Assembly (NCBI RefSeq): GCF_002954545.1
Contig: NZ_MSCH01000003.1
Span: 2,085,991 to 2,149,990, forward strand
Origin: Psychrosphaera saromensis
Lineage (GTDB): Bacteria; Pseudomonadota; Gammaproteobacteria; Enterobacterales; Alteromonadaceae
Direction: 5' to 3'
Length of the DNA stretch: 64,000 nt
Positions within the stretch are counted from its first letter, which is position 1. Each line of letters begins with the position of its first letter. The notes beneath the pieces are model-generated. The model saw only the letters and a program-made list of their open reading frames with translations, was not told the origin of the DNA and made no database searches. Both the position numbers and the translations under genes were made by a program. This document shows, one piece after another, positions 50,024 through 56,985 of this stretch.

Positions 50024-50124
50024 TGATAACAAGCGGTTAAAGGTATGGACGTCTAACGCATGGCTGACATTCGTTCCTCACGATTATAGCCATGCTTTAT
50101 CGGCCCCTTAACCGGGCGTTGAGG
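50024..50124 (+). other. attC recombination site (integron type), site 2
   Basis: 101 bases. Left TAACAAGCGGTTAAAGG, right CCTTAACCGGGCGTTGAGG. Outer arms TAAC-(AAG)-CGGTTAA pair with TTAACCG-(GGC)-GTT; inner arms GCATGGCT (50058-50065) and AGCCATGC (50088-50095) are perfect. It has the same architecture as site 1, and the left end directly follows the Panacea stop codon. The last R' base deviates from GTTRRRY. Confidence 0.75.
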
Positions 50125-50272
50125 CCGTAGAATAACTCTCTTTAAGAAAAACGGCCGATTACATGGGTTCCAAGTACATTACCTAGTGCAAGAAAAACGT
50201 TTAGAATTTGTTACAGGAACTCGATTTTCCATTAATTTGGGCTGTTGGAGTAATTCTACAGCCTCGTTAGGC
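50121..50272. other. Structured 150-bp non-coding segment ending in GTTAGGC
   Basis: 18-base arms at 50121-50138 and 50248-50265 pair at 16 of 18 positions; the right arm is followed by GTTAGGC, a good R' match. It may be a degenerate, left-truncated third attC or a gene-less cassette. No coding frame. Confidence 0.45.
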
Positions 50273-50284
50273 AATTGAGATAGC

Positions 50285-50920
50285 ATGAGAGTTTATCATT
50301 TTTTAAACGAGCAATATGCATTAGATGCCCTAGTTAATAAAACCCTAAAAGTCTCACGATTAAAATCACTGAATGATCCTTTTGAATATTATCATATAGA
50401 TACTGATAATTGTGGGACACGCTCAGTGATAAAAGGGCGTTTGAACCGAGCAAATAGAGAATTAGGGATAATCTGTTTTAGTCAAAACTATATTAACCCA
50501 GTCCAATGGGCTCACTACGGAGATTCACATCGGGGAATTTGTTTAGGCTTTGATATTCCAGATGAACTTCTATTTGAAATTGATTACGTTAAGAAGCGCA
50601 CAGCAGGGAGTGAGTTTAAAAACTCTTTGGCTTTACAAGGGCGTGATTACATTCAATACATGCTTTCAAAGAAGCATGAGCACTGGCGATACGAAGAAGA
50701 AGTTAGAACCATTATTCCATTTTCTGAAAAAGTGATGGATGATCGTCTAATCTTTACTTCATTTAGTGACGAATTATCAGTGCGGGAGGTTATTTTAGGA
50801 GTTCGCTGTAAATCTAGTATGAAAGATATAAAGCGTTATATTCGTAAACTTAATTGTGATATTTCTGTTGTAAGATTAGAGATGTCACAAACAGAATATG
50901 CTATGCGTCTAGCTGAATAA
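50285..50920 (+). CDS. DUF2971 domain protein
   Basis: 211 residues with the DUF2971 landmarks in order: a short N-terminal YHFLNEQYALDALVNKTL, LKSLNDPFEY, ICFSQNYINPVQWAHYGDSH followed by RGICLGFD, then HWRYEEEVR and a late REVILGVRC. The domain is related in layout to ART-like/abortive infection modules and is frequent in defence and cassette contexts, but no activity is established that I can cite. The gene is bounded by GTTAGGC (50266-50272) in front and GCCTAAT (50924-50930) behind, the reverse complement with one change, so it looks like an old integron cassette whose attC lost its right half. No strong ribosome site: GAGATAGC precedes the ATG. Confidence 0.75.
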   Translation: MRVYHFLNEQYALDALVNKTLKVSRLKSLNDPFEYYHIDTDNCGTRSVIKGRLNRANRELGIICFSQNYINPVQWAHYGDSHRGICLGFDIPDELLFEIDYVKKRTAGSEFKNSLALQGRDYIQYMLSKKHEHWRYEEEVRTIIPFSEKVMDDRLIFTSFSDELSVREVILGVRCKSSMKDIKRYIRKLNCDISVVRLEMSQTEYAMRLAE

Positions 50921-50966
50921 ATTGCCTAATAAAGAATAAAAGAGCCACCAACCTTTAACACCCAAT

Positions 50967-50997
50967 AAAAAGCGAATACTCGGTTCGCTTTTTCTTA
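50967..50997 (+). terminator. Recurrent GCGAAC-type terminator, copy 2
   Basis: AAAAAGCGAA / TTCGCTTTTT, loop of seven bases, preceded by the recurrent AGAGCCACCAACCTTTAACA phrase and followed by CTTACAGCTT. Confidence 0.85.
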
Positions 50998-51004
50998 CAG
51001 CTTA

Positions 51005-51149
51005 AAAAAATAACAAGGCCACCCACCTTAATTTGATAGTTATTTAAATGGCGTTAAAGTGGGTTTCTGTTATGTTGAATGAAGGAATATCATGCTAAAG
51101 AAGTTGAAGTCACTATTATTTGGTAAAGATGCTACACCTTCTCAACCAA
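51005..51149 (+). repeat. 145-bp direct repeat, copy 1
   Basis: Identical to 52215-52359 except for two bases; offset 1210. It contains the leader and first 19 codons of the SseB-domain gene. The 279 bases between DUF2971 and the WD40 gene are covered by this repeat, terminator copy 2 and a 5' gene fragment. Confidence 0.95.
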
Positions 51150-51181
51150 AATGTAACAAGGCCACCCACTTTAATTTTTAA
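51092..51181 (+). pseudogene. 5' fragment of the SseB-domain gene
   Basis: The ATG and 19 codons (MLKKLKSLLFGKDATPSQP) are the same as in the intact gene at 52302; after the repeat ends the frame continues into unrelated DNA and stops at 51179-51181. It is the truncated product of the duplication. Confidence 0.85.
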
Positions 51182-51199
51182 TTAAAAAGGAAGTTTGCA

Positions 51200-52201
51200 G
51201 TGCAATCTAAATTAGGTCTTTCAAGTCTGGGGATTTGGCTATTGGCCATCACCTTAATGGTCGGTTGTGGGAATGAACCTGAGCCGATGAAGTCCAAATC
51301 TTTACACCGCTTTGTCGAGGCCCCTGTGATCTCGGGAGTCTTATCGAAAGATACTAAGTTGATCGCCTTATTGACCTCTGATCAACAAATCAGTGTCTGG
51401 GACACTGTATCACAAAAAAAGATACATTCGTGGAGCCCTAGGGTGTTTAACGGCGAAATCAATCATGTGGCATTATCTGGGAATAATCGTCGATTAGCAG
51501 TAGCGGGACATTGGAGTGTCAATATGCTCAATCTCGTTGATGGCTCTGTGATCACTTCATGGGATGTGGTCGGTTTTCAGGCCAGCGCAACTGTCTCTCA
51601 ACTTCATGTTGACCACACCGGTCACAAAGTTTTAGTAGGCATGAGCGATGGTGCAGTGTTATCCGTCGACCTTAATTCAGGCTATACCCTTAAGTTAGAT
51701 CACCATAAATTACAGATCACTCGACTGGCCTATGATGGCGATAACGGTTTTGCCATATCCGGTTCAACAGACAAAAATTTTGCTTACTGGGGAGTAACTG
51801 ACGGAGATATCTCCTATCAGCATAACTTCCGTTCTCGGGTAACCGCCCTCGCTGTCGATAATGAGTCAAACAAGTTGTTTGTTTCTGACGCTTTGACCGA
51901 CCATTTGATTTTGGATAAAAGCAGCGGCGAAAAATTGTCGAATCTGAGCTTTTTCGAAAGGTTTCGATTTTTTCGTCACGGATTTTTTGTTGAAAAAGGC
52001 AAATATCTTTTTACCACCTCACCGAAAAATGTCATTACCTTATGGGATACTGCCAATGGTGACGAAATTATCTCCTGGACTATCAAACGATATACTGCCG
52101 AGGCGACTGTGATGGATTTGTCGAAGAATGCCGCCGGCGATTTGGTAACCTTAAGTTCAGACGGTGCTTTACAAGTATGGGATTACCGAAAATACCTTTA
52201 A
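51200..52201 (+). CDS. WD40-repeat lipoprotein
   Basis: 333 residues from GTG 51200 with AAAAAGGAAG upstream. Signal peptide with lipobox LMVGC (Cys at about 23), then a beta-propeller of weak WD40-type repeats; the clearest blades carry QQISVWDTVSQKKIHSW, VITLWDTANGDEIISW and ALQVWDYRKYL. Likely membrane-tethered in the periplasm or outer membrane, acting in protein contacts; the partner is unknown. It is the only gene between the two 145-bp direct repeats and appears somewhat less AT-rich than its neighbours, both consistent with insertion. Confidence 0.82.
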   Translation: MQSKLGLSSLGIWLLAITLMVGCGNEPEPMKSKSLHRFVEAPVISGVLSKDTKLIALLTSDQQISVWDTVSQKKIHSWSPRVFNGEINHVALSGNNRRLAVAGHWSVNMLNLVDGSVITSWDVVGFQASATVSQLHVDHTGHKVLVGMSDGAVLSVDLNSGYTLKLDHHKLQITRLAYDGDNGFAISGSTDKNFAYWGVTDGDISYQHNFRSRVTALAVDNESNKLFVSDALTDHLILDKSSGEKLSNLSFFERFRFFRHGFFVEKGKYLFTTSPKNVITLWDTANGDEIISWTIKRYTAEATVMDLSKNAAGDLVTLSSDGALQVWDYRKYL

Positions 52202-52214
52202 ATTGGATAAGAGT

Positions 52215-52359
52215 AAAAAATAACAAGGCCACCCACCTTAATTTGATAGTTATTTAAATGGCGTTCAAGTGGGTCTCTGTTATGTTGAATGAAGGAATAT
52301 CATGCTAAAGAAGTTGAAGTCACTATTATTTGGTAAAGATGCTACACCTTCTCAACCAA
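52215..52359 (+). repeat. 145-bp direct repeat, copy 2
   Basis: Second copy of the repeat at 51005-51149; here it leads into the intact SseB-domain gene. Confidence 0.95.
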
Positions 52360-52823
52360 TAGCTGAGGGAGCGCCTCCAATAGACGTTAAGGTTGCTGTT
52401 ACCAATCCTTCGCTTGTCGATGCTATGAATCGATTAAATACAGATCAAAGCAGTGCGGCAAAAACCGATCTATTGCTAGAACTTAATAAGTCTAATTATC
52501 TGGCTGCTATTTTTTCTGACGAAATGAATATGTCAGAACCCGATGAGAACGGAAATAAAGAAATAGAAAAAGGTAGTCTTATCAAAGTATTAAACACATC
52601 AGATAGTGAAGGCAATATATATCTTCCTTTGTTTACTGATTGGTGCGCAATCAAAAATTATATAAATAAACCTGTTGATACTTTAGTATTTTCTCCACAG
52701 AAAGCATGGAGTTGGGCTTTGAGTGATTATCATGGCGTTGTTATCTATTCAGAAGAAAATTCACTGCCTTTAAATAAGTCGCAAATTCAATACCTAGCCA
52801 GTAAAGTTAACAAACCAACGTAA
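52302..52823 (+). CDS. SseB N-terminal-domain protein
   Basis: 173 residues. Features of the SseB_N family: VTNPSLVDAMNRLN, the LLLELNKSNYLAAIF block, GSLIKVLNTSDSEGNIYLPLFTDW, and a late LSDYHGVVIYSEENSLPL. An N-terminal Lys/Ser-rich segment precedes the domain. Related proteins are small cytosolic ones of poorly known role, some linked to secretion or envelope stress. Start ATG with GAAGGAATATC upstream. A degenerate inverted copy of the GGCCACCC phrase lies just after the stop (52840-52860), mirroring the one in front (52221). Confidence 0.78.
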   Translation: MLKKLKSLLFGKDATPSQPIAEGAPPIDVKVAVTNPSLVDAMNRLNTDQSSAAKTDLLLELNKSNYLAAIFSDEMNMSEPDENGNKEIEKGSLIKVLNTSDSEGNIYLPLFTDWCAIKNYINKPVDTLVFSPQKAWSWALSDYHGVVIYSEENSLPLNKSQIQYLASKVNKPT

Positions 52824-52967
52824 TTAAAAGAATAAAAACAATTAAAGTAGGTGGCTCTGAAAAAGAGCGTGCCTTAAGTTGTCAGTATTAACTTACATAG
52901 GTAATATGGGAATTAACGTTATTTAATCTTGTTAGTCACATAATTACAATTGGATATAAATTTAAAT

Positions 52968-53702
52968 ATGGAAATTGAAAAAATAATAATTGAAGCACTT
53001 AAGCACTTTAATCAAAATAAAGTATTGTTTCTAAAAATATACCTCCCAAGTTTTTTAACTTTAATTGCTATGGTTGTTGGATGGTACGCTTTTGATATTG
53101 AAGTTAAAATAAATCAAAAACCTCTAAACTTTGGTTATCTTGCATTAATAATCATATCTGCTCTTATATGTTTAGCTCTTTTTATTAAATCTACAGTTCA
53201 TATTCATCGGGCTTTTATATTAAATGAAGGCTCTACAATAAAAGCACTATTTAAAATAACAAAAAGAGATTTATATTTTTTTAAGAAAGTAATTTTAATA
53301 AGTTTAATTATGTTGTTTGTCACTTTTATAGTTAATTCATCTTTGAATAGGCATTTAAACGAAATTGAAGGCGTTTTTTTGACCCAAGTTTTTGTTTTAA
53401 TAAAGGCTTTAATTATTGCATATTTAGGGTCTAGGTTAGCGCTTGTTTTACCTGCCGCAGCATTAGAACACAAGCTTTCGTTTAAAAAAGCTTGGGAGAT
53501 TTCAGGTGATTATTCGGCTAAAATTTTTCTTGGGGTTGGTGTTCTTCCAATCATGACAAATTTGATTCTTTCTAATTTACCGAGTTACACATCGCTTTTT
53601 TATATGTTTGTGGTTTTATTAATAACTATTGTCATTACAATAATCGAAATAGGTATATTATCTCTTCTATATAAAGACATAACAGATAATAACCAATATT
53701 AG
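52968..53702 (+). CDS. Polytopic membrane protein of unknown function
   Basis: About 244 residues from ATG 52968 (a TTG at 52950 is in frame but neither has a clear ribosome site). Five to six membrane segments (about residues 24-43, 64-83, 110-129, 147-167, 190-208, 215-236). The segment SRLALVLPAAALEHKLSFKKAW resembles a motif in YciC/GDPD-type membrane domains (first 20 residues from about 167), but the match is weak. Codon use is very AT-rich. It ends the accessory gene series before a non-coding gap. Confidence 0.55.
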   Translation: MEIEKIIIEALKHFNQNKVLFLKIYLPSFLTLIAMVVGWYAFDIEVKINQKPLNFGYLALIIISALICLALFIKSTVHIHRAFILNEGSTIKALFKITKRDLYFFKKVILISLIMLFVTFIVNSSLNRHLNEIEGVFLTQVFVLIKALIIAYLGSRLALVLPAAALEHKLSFKKAWEISGDYSAKIFLGVGVLPIMTNLILSNLPSYTSLFYMFVVLLITIVITIIEIGILSLLYKDITDNNQY

Positions 53703-53982
53703 TTAGCGGTGGATTAAGAAAAATTCAATGGTGATAGGTCAGGGTCAGATCACTTTGATCCATAACTATTAAAACGATTTATGTAAACTACTTTTTTAGC
53801 AATTAGTTAACCACTTTGGTAAAAATAAATAATTCAGAAAAGTGAGTGATGACTCGGCATTAAAAGAGCCGGCATTAAAAGAGCCACCCATCTTTAACAC
53901 CTAATAAAAGCGAACATTTAGTTCGCTTTGTTTTTTTATTTTTCTTACCGCTAGAAGCTCACTAAAGGATAATAATAAGATC
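53703..53982. other. Non-coding gap with small repeats
   Basis: 280 bases: GGGTCAGATCACTTTGATCC (53744-53763) has an imperfect dyad of REP type; a 15-base direct repeat CGGCATTAAAAGAGC occurs twice (53855-53869, 53870-53884); then the recurrent CCACCCATCTTTAACACC phrase and terminator copy 3. No gene. Confidence 0.6.
53907..53937 (+). terminator. Recurrent GCGAAC-type terminator, copy 3
   Basis: AAAGCGAAC / GTTCGCTTT, loop ATTTA, followed by a T-rich tract and a CTTACCGCT relic of the heptamer. Confidence 0.85.
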
Positions 53983-54675
53983 ATGGCTCACCAAATATCT
54001 TCAAATTCTGTTAACGTATCAAAGAAGAATGTAAAACTCACATTGCTTACTTTATTAGTCAGTAGTGTTTGCTTATCTGCTTCAGCTCTGACTGAGGCAA
54101 AAACTGTAAATGAGGCGCCAGCATTGACTAAAGAACAACTTACCAAACAGCAATTGAACAAACCGCAATTGACCCAAAATAAATTGACCAAAGAACAGGT
54201 GATTGAAAAACTTTCATTAGAGCATCATTTTGAAGGTGGGTATTTTCGTCAAACATTTAAAGCAGATCATAGAGACAAGGTAACTACAGCTCGTGGTGAT
54301 AGAACCACTATGACGGCAATATTTTATATGTTGACGGATGACAATAGTATTGATCATTTCCATACTAAATACTCTGATGGTATTGAGTTTTATCATATGG
54401 GAGATCCAATTACTTATCACATGATTTATCCTGATGGACATTACGAAAAAGTAGTTGTTGGTCCGGATATATTAAACGGACAGCAACTACAACTTGCGGT
54501 TCCAGGTGGTACTTATAAAGCAGCAGAATTGAGCTCTGGAAGTTATGGCTTAGTTAGTGAAGCTGTAGCACCTGGTTGGGAGCCAGAAGATATGATAGAT
54601 GTTAGTAAAGAGGAATTACTCAGTAAATTCCCTCAACATAAAATCATCATTGAGCGTTTAGCAAATAAGAAATAG
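53983..54675 (+). CDS. Exported DUF985 (Cupin_5) protein
   Basis: 230 residues. A signal-like N-terminus (hydrophobic about residues 18-36, LTLLTLLVSSVCLSASAL) is followed by a Lys/Gln/Thr linker of pentapeptide-like repeats (KEQLTKQQLNKPQLTQNKLT, residues about 50-69) and a cupin domain: HHFEGGYFRQTF, TAIFYMLTDDNSIDHFHTKYSDGIEFYHMGD (first part at about residue 110), VPGGTYKAAEL and VAPGWEPEDM. Cupin_5 proteins are usually cytosolic; an exported one with this linker is uncommon in my experience. Metal-binding His residues in HFH are kept. Followed by terminator copy 4. Confidence 0.8.
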   Translation: MAHQISSNSVNVSKKNVKLTLLTLLVSSVCLSASALTEAKTVNEAPALTKEQLTKQQLNKPQLTQNKLTKEQVIEKLSLEHHFEGGYFRQTFKADHRDKVTTARGDRTTMTAIFYMLTDDNSIDHFHTKYSDGIEFYHMGDPITYHMIYPDGHYEKVVVGPDILNGQQLQLAVPGGTYKAAELSSGSYGLVSEAVAPGWEPEDMIDVSKEELLSKFPQHKIIIERLANKK

Positions 54676-54694
54676 CCGTTTAACATCCAATAAA

Positions 54695-54723
54695 AAAGCG
54701 AACACTCAGTTCGCTTTGTTTTT
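54695..54723 (+). terminator. Recurrent GCGAAC-type terminator, copy 4
   Basis: AAAGCGAAC / GTTCGCTTT, loop ACTCA, T run. It is followed by CTTACAGCTT and degenerate CCTTAAA-CCTTCCAG direct repeats (54760-54815). Confidence 0.85.
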
Positions 54724-54896
54724 TCTTACAGCTTAAAACTTACGGCTTACAGCTGCTGTTCCTTAAAACCTTCCAGCCTTAAAGCCTTCCAGCTGCTTTA
54801 CCTTCAAACCTTCATATCAATTATTTCCATTTCTTAAGTTTCACATAAGTTTCAAGGTTTATTCTATTGGCATACCCAATTTAATAGGCGATTACT

Positions 54897-55415
54897 GTGA
54901 ACAACAAATTAATCAAACGTTTTGTGTTAACCATTAGTTTATTTATGTCCTTTGCTTCCTTGTCAGCTTCCATTGACACGCCAGAGGAGCAACTACAAAA
55001 AATGTTAAGCCAACATAAAGGCCAAGTTGTGTACTTGGACTTTTGGGCGTCTTGGTGTGGCCCTTGTCGTAAGTCATTCCCATGGATGAATATGGCTCAA
55101 AGCAAATACAGTGAATTAGGTTTTTCTGTGATAAGCATTAATTTAGACACTGAAATGCCACTTGCTAAAGATTTCTTAAAAGAAACCCCTGCGTCTTTTC
55201 CTGTTATTTATGATCCTGACGGAACCATAGCGCAAGCTTATAAAATCAAAGGTATGCCAAGCAGTTACTTAATTGACCGTGATGGAAATATTGCTAAAGC
55301 GCATACGGGATTTTTTACTAATAAACAGGATTTATACCAGCAAGAAATAGAAAACTTATTATCTAAAAAAGCAGATGGCTCGGTGAGTGTGTCTGATCAC
55401 AAAGTGGAGAATTAA
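54897..55415 (+). CDS. TlpA-like periplasmic thioredoxin
   Basis: 172 residues from GTG 54897. Signal peptide (about 1-25), then a thioredoxin fold with the active site ASWCGPCRKSFPWM and the cis-Pro in KGMPSSYLIDRDG. Likely a periplasmic thiol reductase. It overlaps the next gene by one base (TAATG) and starts a run of envelope redox genes: DUF4266, DUF3570, ApbE, then DsbD, which could supply electrons to it. Confidence 0.88.
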   Translation: MNNKLIKRFVLTISLFMSFASLSASIDTPEEQLQKMLSQHKGQVVYLDFWASWCGPCRKSFPWMNMAQSKYSELGFSVISINLDTEMPLAKDFLKETPASFPVIYDPDGTIAQAYKIKGMPSSYLIDRDGNIAKAHTGFFTNKQDLYQQEIENLLSKKADGSVSVSDHKVEN

Positions 55416-55642
55416 TGATGAATTTAAAAGTTAAATTAGTGTTAGCAACGGTTTGTTTTTCAGCTTTATCTGGTTGTTCGTCACTTGGCGTACAACCTTG
55501 GGAGAGAGACTTGTTGGCAAAAAAAGAAATGGAGTTAACCAGCTCACCGATAGATGCCGCTTTGGATGATCATATTTATTTTAGTAAAGAAGCGTCAAGC
55601 GGTGGACGTGGTTTTGCTGGTGGAGGTTGTGGATGCAATTAA
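55415..55642 (+). CDS. DUF4266 small lipoprotein
   Basis: 75 residues. Lipobox LSGC (Cys about 21), followed by the near-invariant family sequence LGVQPWERDLLAKKEM and the C-terminal HIYFSKEASSGGRGF plus GGGCGCN. The terminal CGC could bind metal or a thiol partner. DUF4266 genes travel with DUF3570, TlpA-like and ApbE genes, as here. The biochemical role is unknown. Confidence 0.88.
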   Translation: MMNLKVKLVLATVCFSALSGCSSLGVQPWERDLLAKKEMELTSSPIDAALDDHIYFSKEASSGGRGFAGGGCGCN

Positions 55643-56907
55643 GTAATAAAAAACCAAACGTTGCTAAGTTATTAACACTGGCAACTTGTTCACTGTTAGG
55701 TACGGCACCAGATGCTATTGCCGCAGAGGACACAAACCAATGGCGCTTTGATACGGCATTAATGTATTACGGTGAGTCTGAACGAGTGACAGCGGTAGAG
55801 GGTATTATTGCTGCCAGTAAAGAGTTTTCTGACCAGGAGTTTTTGAATTTAAAACTGACTTTAGATACGTTAACTGGGGCATCTGCCAATGGTGCCGTTG
55901 CGCAACCAAATGTGCAAACTTTTACTCGTCCGTCAGGCCGAGGCAGTTATGATATTGAAGCTAAGGACACGCCGCTAGACGATACGTTTAGAGACTCAAG
56001 AGTGCAAGTTAATGCTCAGTGGTCACAACCGTTAGCTGAGAATTACTTAGGATCCGTTGGAGCTTATGTTTCAAGTGAGCATGATTATTTCTCGCTTGGT
56101 TTTAACGCTAATATCGCTCGTGAGTTTTACAATAAAAACACCACGTTATCTTTTGGTATTGCGGCGGCTCAAGATCAGATATCTCCAGAAGGTGGTTTAC
56201 CTACGCCGTTTAGTGAAATGCTTACGGTTCAAGATGGTAATGCCAATGGACTTAATCGACTAGGAGCTGACGATGATAAAACCACGGTGGATTTATTGTT
56301 TGGGTTAACTCAAGTTATTAACCGCAAAATGATCATGCAATTTAATTACTCATACTCGCAGGTTGATGGTTATCAAACTGACCCGTATAAAATTGTCAGT
56401 GTGGTTGATAATAATGGTTATGCATTGCGCCAGCTTTACGAGTCACGCCCAGACTCGCGCAATAAAAACAGCGTGTTTTGGCAAACTAAATATCATTTAA
56501 CGAATTCGGTTATCGACTTTTCATATCGTTATTTATGGGATGACTGGGACGTTAAGTCACACACCTTTGATGTGCGTTATCACATACCGCTTGAAGGCGC
56601 TTATATAGAGCCGCACGTTCGTTATTATCAACAACAAGCTGCTGAGTTTTATCAGCCATTTTTACTAGACGGTGAGCCATCACCTGAAAATATTAGTGCT
56701 GATTACCGTGTTGGTGAAATGAATGGTTTAACGCTTGGTGTTAAATACGCCATGGAGTTAGAAGGCGACTCTGAATTGGCCTTTAGATTAGAGTTTTTCC
56801 AACAAACACCAACGAACCCAGGTTTTGAAACGCCAGGGGTGTTAGCTGACGTGGAATTGTTTGAAAGTGTCTCTGCGGTTGTGGCACAAATTAGTTACTC
56901 TTTTTGA
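55633..56907 (+). CDS. DUF3570 outer-envelope beta-rich protein
   Basis: About 424 residues from ATG 55633, overlapping the DUF4266 gene by ten bases. Signal peptide (about 8-36, cut near AIAAED), then a long stretch of alternating beta strands ending in aromatic residues and finishing with VAQISYSF, a C-terminal Phe typical of outer-membrane barrels. DUF3570 landmarks include the RWFDTALMYYGES-like start and SEHDYFSLGFNANIAREFYNKN region. Likely an outer-membrane barrel in the same system as ApbE and DUF4266. Confidence 0.82.
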   Translation: MQLSNKKPNVAKLLTLATCSLLGTAPDAIAAEDTNQWRFDTALMYYGESERVTAVEGIIAASKEFSDQEFLNLKLTLDTLTGASANGAVAQPNVQTFTRPSGRGSYDIEAKDTPLDDTFRDSRVQVNAQWSQPLAENYLGSVGAYVSSEHDYFSLGFNANIAREFYNKNTTLSFGIAAAQDQISPEGGLPTPFSEMLTVQDGNANGLNRLGADDDKTTVDLLFGLTQVINRKMIMQFNYSYSQVDGYQTDPYKIVSVVDNNGYALRQLYESRPDSRNKNSVFWQTKYHLTNSVIDFSYRYLWDDWDVKSHTFDVRYHIPLEGAYIEPHVRYYQQQAAEFYQPFLLDGEPSPENISADYRVGEMNGLTLGVKYAMELEGDSELAFRLEFFQQTPTNPGFETPGVLADVELFESVSAVVAQISYSF

Positions 56908-56985
56908 GTATCGCTTTGACAATAATTTTGATGATTTTTTGAGTAGCAGTTTGAAGCTTTTTTTGAATAACAGTGTGAGAAGAAT

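Noticed and set aside
53744-53763. REP/RAYT-type element from GGGTCAGATC ... GATC
   Set aside because: Only one short imperfect dyad is present and no transposase gene; noted in the gap description only.
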